Shown here: one piece after another, positions 7,706 through 11,493 of the stretch
Layout of the letters: every line of letters begins with the position of its first letter
Numbering within the stretch: the first letter of the stretch is position 1
Assembly (NCBI GenBank): GCA_003445035.1
Contig: DLVV01000467.1
Location: forward strand, 41,005 to 52,497
DNA length: 11,493 nucleotides
DNA from: Planctomycetaceae bacterium
GTDB taxonomy: Bacteria > Planctomycetota > Planctomycetia > Planctomycetales > Planctomycetaceae
Direction: 5' to 3'
Position numbers and translations under genes: made by a program
The notes under the pieces: model-generated
The model's database searches: none
The model's input: the letters and a program-made list of their open reading frames with translations, nothing else
What the model was told of the DNA's origin: nothing

Positions 7706-7847
7706 CGGCAGTCAATACCGTGGGAGTCGAGAAGGGCGAGATCGGTGGCGGGGGGCGGACGATAGTGCATCGCCGTACGACCGACAAGGGCGTCTGAGGC
7801 CTGTCGGAAGCCGTGAACGACCGGTGTGGGGTGGTCGGCAACTGCTA

Positions 7848-7876
7848 TTGACTCCCAAACGCTGCGGCCCTACCGT
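7848..7876 (+). promoter_or_regulatory. Weak candidate promoter for the methyltransferase-like gene
   Basis: TTGACT (7848-7853, 5 of 6) is followed by a 17-base spacer and TACCGT (7871-7876, 3 of 6). It lies in the 247-base gap between the divergent lipoprotein and methyltransferase-like genes, about 75 bases before the proposed GTG start. The rest of that gap shows no gene that I can support. The -10 is poor, so confidence is low. Confidence 0.22.
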
Positions 7877-7952
7877 CCCCGGTCCGCTGGGGTTTCAGGC
7901 CGCCCAGCTGTGGGCGTATTGATACGGTTTGTGTCGATCCGGAGACCGGGGC

Positions 7953-8735
7953 GTGCGGTGGTTAGGGAGACGAGTGCAGCGATGGGGTGAGCGGTGCGGG
8001 TTGGTGCAGCCGCCCACCTGTGACCCGGGGCTGCCCTCTGACGTTGCCGGCTACGTGGTGGGTTCCTACCCCCAGAACCACAACTACATCGTTCGCCAGG
8101 GCCGACTGGTGCCCCGTCACAAGCTGAAGGTGCGATTCGAACAACTCGCCGGGGCTTACCCCGAACCGCTCGAGAGTCTGCTGGACCTGAGTTGCTCGAA
8201 GGGTTTCTTCGTGCTCGACGCGGCCGGCCGGGAGCCCTGCGAAAGAACGCTCGGAATCGACATCGATCAGCGTGAGTTGGAGGTGTGCCGCTCCGTGGGC
8301 GGTTTCCTGGGTTGTCGGGAGAGCCGGTTCGAGAAACTGAATTTGCATGATTTGGCCGATTCGATCGACGATTTTGGCGGTCCGTTCCAGACCGTTTTGC
8401 TGGTCAACAGCTACCAGTACCTCTACTTCGGGAGTTCGCGTTCACCGGATTGTTACCGGGACCACGAGACGATTTTCGGGCTGATACGTCGTGTCTGCAG
8501 TGGCCGTGTGCTGTTCAGCAATCGGACCGAGTTGAAGCAACTCCAGCGGAGCTGCCAGGCCGAGGCGATGAAGATCGGGCATCAGGCAGAGTACACCGAG
8601 GCGAAGATTCTCGATGCCGCCTCGCATCATTTCCGCGTGGTCCCTCACGGTCGGATCGGCAAGTGGCCGTTCTGGCTACTGGACGTGCCCGGTGCCGAGT
8701 TGTCGAAGGCGGAGTCGGTCGGACAGGCGGCCTGA
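7953..8735 (+). CDS. Class I SAM-dependent methyltransferase-like protein
   Basis: 260 residues from the GTG at 7953, cytoplasmic, with no signal or membrane segment. A Rossmann-type methyltransferase core is suggested by LLDLSCSKGFFVLDAA (76-91) in the place of motif I, the acidic motif LGIDID (100-105) about 20 residues later, and a hydrophobic strand LLVNSYQYLYFG (149-160) where motif IV would sit. Motif I is unusual: it lacks the common D/E-x-G-x-G-x-G pattern, so SAM binding is inferred and not certain. The acceptor substrate is unknown. I prefer the GTG at 7953 because GGAG (7941-7944) stands eight bases before it; a TTG at 7929 and a GTG at 7974 are in frame alternatives, and no ATG exists near the start. 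pyrF follows on the same strand after 70 bases. Confidence 0.72.
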   Translation: MRWLGRRVQRWGERCGLVQPPTCDPGLPSDVAGYVVGSYPQNHNYIVRQGRLVPRHKLKVRFEQLAGAYPEPLESLLDLSCSKGFFVLDAAGREPCERTLGIDIDQRELEVCRSVGGFLGCRESRFEKLNLHDLADSIDDFGGPFQTVLLVNSYQYLYFGSSRSPDCYRDHETIFGLIRRVCSGRVLFSNRTELKQLQRSCQAEAMKIGHQAEYTEAKILDAASHHFRVVPHGRIGKWPFWLLDVPGAELSKAESVGQAA

Positions 8736-8766
8736 ATTCGACGCGGTGTGCCGGTGAGGTTCCGGC

Positions 8767-8795
8767 TTCACAAATCGGGTTGCGGACCGCACAAT
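8767..8795 (+). promoter_or_regulatory. Candidate promoter of pyrF, nearly leaderless
   Basis: TTCACA (8767-8772, 5 of 6) and CACAAT (8790-8795, 4 of 6) are separated by exactly 17 bases. The -10 ends ten bases before the pyrF ATG, so the transcript would have a leader of only a few bases, which agrees with the absence of a Shine-Dalgarno there. It is predicted by eye. Confidence 0.38.
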
Positions 8796-8805
8796 CGACG
8801 CCCCG

Positions 8806-9750
8806 ATGCAGACTCATTACGCCGATCGGCTCGACGAAGCGATCCGCCGGAAGCGAACTCCGGCGCTGGTCGGAATCGATCCCCGCCTGGACCAGCTGCC
8901 GGCCGAGATCCTGAAGAGGGCTGAAGGGGCGGGAGGGAGCCGGGACGAGGTGGCGGCGGCGGCCTTCGACGAATTCTGCGGACGATTGATCGACGTTGTG
9001 GCTGGGCTGGTGCCGGCGGTCAAGCCACAGGCCGCGTTCTTTGAACAGTACGGTCCGGCTGGAACCGCGGTCCTGGAACGGGTGATTCGTCGAGCTCGCG
9101 ATGCGGGGTTGATCGTCATCTGTGATGCGAAACGCGGAGATATCGGGTCGACAGCCGAGGCATACGCCCAGGCCTACCTGGCCGGTGCGGATCCCGATGC
9201 GGCACCGTGGGCTGCCGATGCGTTGACCGTGAATCCGTATCTCGGGCAAGACACGCTCGAGCCGTTTGTCGAAGTCGCCTCCCGACGCGGAGCCGGCATC
9301 TATGTCCTGGTGAGAACCAGCAATCCGGGCGCCGGGACACTGCAGGACCTGGTTGCCGACGGGCGGCCGATCTACCGGCACACGGCTCAGATGGTCGAGG
9401 AACTGGCATCGGCTTCGGTGGGACAATCGGGATGGGGGGCCGTCGGAGCGGTCGTCGGGGCGACCTACCCGCGAGAACTGGCCGAACTCCGTGAGGTGAT
9501 GCCCAGTGTGCCGTTGCTGGTTCCCGGGTATGGCAGCCAGGGGGCCGGGGCCGCCGATGTCGCCGCCGCGTTCAAGCCCGACGGATTCGGAGCGGTTGTC
9601 AACAGTTCCCGAGGGATCAACTTCGCCTATCGCCGTGAACCGTTTGCCGAGGAGTTCGGGGAGACGCGGTGGGAGGACGCGGTCGAGGCGGCCACCGTGC
9701 AGATGATCGCCGACCTGGCCGAGGCGACTCCGGCGGGGGCCCTGAGATGA
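8806..9750 (+). CDS. pyrF: Orotidine 5'-phosphate decarboxylase, type 2
   Basis: 314 residues. It decarboxylates orotidine 5'-phosphate to UMP, the last step of de novo pyrimidine synthesis, in the cytoplasm. The length and motifs fit the longer type 2 form. [13 protein letters not shown] (20-32) holds the first substrate-binding Asp; [12 protein letters not shown] (72-83) carries the conserved Lys; [15 protein letters not shown] (106-120) is the catalytic signature with K109 and two Asp residues; TVNPYLGQD (141-149) follows; VPGYGSQGA (239-247) and [10 protein letters not shown] (266-275) form the phosphate-binding end of the TIM barrel. All key residues are present. The ATG at 8806 is the natural start of the family and lacks a ribosome site. 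Its last four bases overlap the start of the DNA glycosylase gene, so the two are probably one transcript. No other pyrimidine gene is in the window. Confidence 0.97.
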   Translation: MQTHYADRLDEAIRRKRTPALVGIDPRLDQLPAEILKRAEGAGGSRDEVAAAAFDEFCGRLIDVVAGLVPAVKPQAAFFEQYGPAGTAVLERVIRRARDAGLIVICDAKRGDIGSTAEAYAQAYLAGADPDAAPWAADALTVNPYLGQDTLEPFVEVASRRGAGIYVLVRTSNPGAGTLQDLVADGRPIYRHTAQMVEELASASVGQSGWGAVGAVVGATYPRELAELREVMPSVPLLVPGYGSQGAGAADVAAAFKPDGFGAVVNSSRGINFAYRREPFAEEFGETRWEDAVEAATVQMIADLAEATPAGALR

Positions 9751-10370
9751 AGACGGTCCCGGCAAGGGACATGCGGCGGGCGGTCCGGCATCTCCGTGGG
9801 GCCGACCCGGTGATGGACGACGTCATTGGCCGCGTCGGGGTGATCGAGATGGTGCTCCGCCGGGGGCGATTCTTGACGCTGGTCCGTTCGATCATCGGTC
9901 AACAGATTTCCACATCTGCCGCCCGGGCGATCAACGAGCGGATCCGTCGGGCGGTCTCACCCAGGTGGATCACGCCCGAGAGCCTCGGAGAAATCGACGA
10001 CGCCGGTCTCCGCCGACTGGGTGTCTCGCCCCAGAAGATCGGCTATCTCCGCGACCTGGCCGAGGCAGTCGTCTCCAGACGCGTGAGACTGGACCGGCTC
10101 CATCGACTCGATGACGAGGCCGTGATCGAGGAACTGGTTCAGGTCCGAGGCATCGGACGCTGGACGGCCCAGATGTTCCTGATCTTCTGTCTCGGCCGAC
10201 TCGACGTGTTCGCCCCGCTTGACCTGGGGATCCGAGCCGGGATCCAGCGGGAGTATCGACTGGGGCAGATGCCCGATGTCACCACCTGCGAACAGATGGC
10301 CGGGGCCTGGGCTCCCTTCCGTTCGGTCGCCTGCCTGTACCTGTGGCGGAGTGGCGATCTCGAGTTGTAG
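9747..10370 (+). CDS. AlkA-type HhH-GPD DNA-3-methyladenine glycosylase
   Basis: 207 residues. The family removes alkylated bases such as 3-methyladenine from DNA, starting base excision repair. [14 protein letters not shown] (42-55) is the characteristic early helix. The helix-hairpin-helix is at about 126-147 ([16 protein letters not shown]). The catalytic Asp is D159 in FAPLDLGI, at the usual position after the hairpin. There is no Lys in the hairpin position that marks bifunctional glycosylases, so a monofunctional enzyme is expected, and no Cys cluster for iron-sulfur. It lacks the extra N-terminal domain of E. coli AlkA and resembles the compact single-unit members. The ATG overlaps the pyrF stop (ATGA at 9747-9750), suggesting translational coupling; a longer frame starting inside pyrF has no support. 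It ends 14 bases before the convergent small exported protein. Confidence 0.93.
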   Translation: MKTVPARDMRRAVRHLRGADPVMDDVIGRVGVIEMVLRRGRFLTLVRSIIGQQISTSAARAINERIRRAVSPRWITPESLGEIDDAGLRRLGVSPQKIGYLRDLAEAVVSRRVRLDRLHRLDDEAVIEELVQVRGIGRWTAQMFLIFCLGRLDVFAPLDLGIRAGIQREYRLGQMPDVTTCEQMAGAWAPFRSVACLYLWRSGDLEL

Positions 10371-10384
10371 GCGACGTCCGGTTG

Positions 10385-10837
10385 TCAGTTGCCCTTGACC
10401 ACCACCAGCTTGTGGTTGGCCACGTCGTACTCGTACTTCGATCCACCGGGCAACTTCGGCAGTTGCAGGTTGTTCTTCTTGATGATCTCCCGCATGAACT
10501 CGTCGTGGTCCTTAGGAAATCGCCCCTGGGCGGCGTTGAAGATGTTCAGGTGGTGATCGATGGACAGCTTGGTCACCTTCTCGGCCAGGGGCCCATAAGC
10601 TTCCAGGCCACCGAGCAGGGGAGAGGTGATCTTGATCTTGGAGTCGCTGACCGTCTTTCCCTCGGTCGCGTCGAATTCTCCGACGTCCTGTGTTCGTTGC
10701 TTGAAGATGCTCTTCCGCGGCCTTTTGGCCTTGGTATCGGTGGTGTCGGCGACATCCGGACCCGAGCAACCAATTTCCCAGGAGATCAGCGAGACGACCG
10801 CCACCAGGGACAGGCGTCGAAGAGACACGGAAATCAT
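10385..10837 (-). CDS. Small exported protein, possible lipoprotein, unknown function
   Basis: 150 residues from the ATG at 10837; another in-frame ATG at 10849 would add four residues and is equally possible, as neither has a ribosome site. The N-terminus is a signal (SLRRLSLVAVVSLISW, 5-20) ending in WEIGC, where C24 might be lipidated; the Glu at -3 is unusual for a lipobox, so simple secretion is also possible. A polar, disordered-looking linker (about 27-70) leads to a compact C-terminal part, about 75-147: ITSPLLGGLEAYGPLAEKV, then LNIFNAAQGRFPKDHDEF, LQLPKLPGG and YEYDVANHKLVV. The pattern of a helix with N-x-x-x-G-x-F-P, then LP-x-LPGG and Y-x-YD recalls the body of pseudopilin-like secreted planctomycete proteins, but without the prepilin helix. 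I assign no function. Confidence 0.78.
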   Translation of the reverse strand: MISVSLRRLSLVAVVSLISWEIGCSGPDVADTTDTKAKRPRKSIFKQRTQDVGEFDATEGKTVSDSKIKITSPLLGGLEAYGPLAEKVTKLSIDHHLNIFNAAQGRFPKDHDEFMREIIKKNNLQLPKLPGGSKYEYDVANHKLVVVKGN

Positions 10838-10909
10838 GTTGGCTGCCATTTCGGGGTGGGCAAGGTTTGCGGATGAGGCAACGGGTGACGCGAACCGGTG
10901 ATCTCGATC

Positions 10910-10979
10910 GGCCAACCGCAATCTCACCGCAGTTTATCCAGCCGGAATCATCGAGGCTAGACGAGGTATGAGGTTGGCC
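10910..10979. repeat. Spaced inverted repeat GGCCAACC / GGTTGGCC
   Basis: An exact 8-bp arm GGCCAACC (10910-10917) is matched by GGTTGGCC (10972-10979), 54 bases apart. The right arm overlaps the palindrome TTGGCCAA. It may be part of a control region between divergent genes, but 8-bp matches in a few hundred GC-rich bases can arise by chance. Confidence 0.3.
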
Positions 10980-11034
10980 AAATTGGTACCCCGCTGGTGG
11001 TCAGGCCGGGGTATCGGAGGCTATCTTGGTAGGG

Positions 11035-11070
11035 CAGGCAGTTGGGGCAAAACGGCTAACCAACTGCTTG
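11035..11070. repeat. 11-bp inverted repeat upstream of the DUF1080 promoter
   Basis: CAGGCAGTTGG (11035-11045) pairs with CCAACTGCTTG (11060-11070) with one G-T mismatch, across 14 bases; the two half-sites lie 25 bases apart centre to centre. It ends three bases before the candidate -35 of the DUF1080 gene. As DNA it could be an operator or activator site; as RNA it would form a hairpin, but no T-tract follows, so a terminator is unlikely. Confidence 0.45.
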
Positions 11071-11073
11071 GCT

Positions 11074-11103
11074 GTGACAACTGCGAGAAGACGATGACAT
11101 GAT
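11074..11103 (+). promoter_or_regulatory. Candidate promoter of the DUF1080 gene
   Basis: GTGACA (11074-11079, 5 of 6), an 18-base spacer and CATGAT (11098-11103, 4 of 6). The expected transcript would have a leader of about 30 bases carrying the AGGAG ribosome site at 11128-11132. The inverted repeat lies directly upstream. Predicted by eye. Confidence 0.33.
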
Positions 11104-11140
11104 CCGGTGGAAGTCCGGTTGGGATTCAGGAGAGACGACA

Positions 11141-11493
11141 ATGATGGGCAAACACATGCTGAAGAACATCCACGTGGCGATTGTGGCCGTGTTGGCCTGT
11201 GGGCTGATCGGCGTCGCGAGTCCCGGACTGGCCGCTGCGGCCGACGATGGATTCGAGTCAATTTTTGATGGCAAGACGTTGAAGAACTGGAACGGCAACC
11301 CCAAGTTCTGGTCGGTCAAGGACGGTGCGATCACCGGGCAGACGACCAAGGCCAACCCAACCCGGGGCAACACGTTCATCATCTGGAAGGGCGCGAATCT
11401 GGGTGACTTCGAACTGAAGTTGCAGTACAAGATCGTCGGTGGCAATTCGGGCATCCAGTACCGCAGTTTCAAGTTGCCCGGCAAGAACGACGG
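11141..11493 (+). CDS. Secreted DUF1080 (3-keto-disaccharide hydrolase) protein, 5' part
   Basis: The first 117 residues are inside the window; the gene runs off the end. A signal peptide is clear: basic start with two Met codons (MMGKHMLKN), hydrophobic core (VAIVAVLACGLIGVA, 12-26), and likely cleavage after AAAA before DDG. The mature part begins with the DUF1080 signature FESIFDGKTLKNWNGN (38-53), FWSVKDGAITGQT (56-68), NTFIIWKG (77-84), DFELKLQYKI (89-98) and GNSGIQYRS (101-109). This is the jelly-roll, lectin-like domain of a family annotated as 3-keto-disaccharide hydrolases, which is greatly expanded in planctomycetes, so glycan degradation outside the cytoplasm is the likely role. 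AGGAG at 11128-11132 stands eight bases before the ATG at 11141, the best ribosome site in the window; an ATG at 11144 is an alternative. Confidence 0.93.
   Translation, partial: MMGKHMLKNIHVAIVAVLACGLIGVASPGLAAAADDGFESIFDGKTLKNWNGNPKFWSVKDGAITGQTTKANPTRGNTFIIWKGANLGDFELKLQYKIVGGNSGIQYRSFKLPGKND

Larger units (their letters stand above)
10838..11140. other. Intergenic region of about 300 bases
   Basis: The gap between the divergent small exported protein and the DUF1080 gene contains no reading frame that I can support. It holds a spaced 8-bp inverted repeat (10910-10979), an 8-bp palindrome TTGGCCAA at 10974-10981, a longer inverted repeat (11035-11070) and a candidate promoter and ribosome site for DUF1080. 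No terminator with a T-tract is visible. Confidence 0.6.

Noticed and set aside
8750..8766. GCCGG/CCGGC hairpin between the methyltransferase-like gene and pyrF, considered as a terminator
   Set aside because: The stem is only five base pairs and no T-tract follows; it also abuts the candidate pyrF promoter.
8515..9765. Open frame of about 416 codons on the minus strand opposite pyrF
   Set aside because: pyrF is certain from its catalytic motifs; the opposite frame is rich in Arg, Ser and Pro, as antisense shadows are.
1..11493. CRISPR arrays, tRNAs, rRNAs, insertion sequences, riboswitches or a defence system
   Set aside because: No regularly spaced repeats, no cloverleaf or rRNA-like sequence, no transposase or integrase frame and no known defence domain were seen on either strand.

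Overview
This window looks like chromosomal DNA from a GC-rich planctomycete. The evidence is a DUF1501 protein with a twin-arginine signal, a secreted DUF1080 protein, several lipoproteins and exported proteins of unknown function, single genes on alternating strands, and few Shine-Dalgarno sequences. This lineage call is inferred from family content; there is no marker such as rRNA. I see no tRNA, rRNA, CRISPR array, insertion sequence or phage gene.

Layout. An exported D-aminoacylase-type amidohydrolase (16-1659, minus) is divergent from an unrecognised secreted 448-residue protein (1733-3079, plus). That gene converges on a DUF1501 protein (3076-4461, minus), and their stop codons overlap. 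Divergent from DUF1501 is an exported gamma-glutamyltransferase-like Ntn hydrolase (4598-6334, plus). Its stop overlaps the start of what I read as a decayed type IV pilin-like (DUF1559-type) gene (6331-6519). A 399-residue lipoprotein (6506-7705, minus) follows. Then come three cytoplasmic genes on the plus strand: a methyltransferase-like protein (7953-8735), pyrF (8806-9750) and an AlkA-type HhH-GPD DNA glycosylase (9747-10370) that overlaps pyrF by 4 bases. A small exported protein (10385-10837, minus) faces the glycosylase. After a roughly 300-base gap with inverted repeats and a candidate promoter, a DUF1080 gene begins at 11141 and leaves the window.

How the parts fit. The exported amidohydrolase, the GGT-like hydrolase, DUF1501 and DUF1080 suit degradation of amides, peptides and glycans in the periplasm or outside the cell, but alternating strands argue against a single operon. 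The only clear operon is pyrF plus the glycosylase. Most of the window is ordinary planctomycete chromosome, and I do not see a complete new system.

The points most worth a second look are the pilin remnant, with an internal TAG and an apparent 12-base slippage deletion; the GGT-like enzyme, which keeps its catalytic Thr but lacks most gamma-glutamyl-binding residues; candidate leaderless promoters at 1733 and 8806; and an 11-bp inverted repeat just upstream of the candidate DUF1080 promoter.
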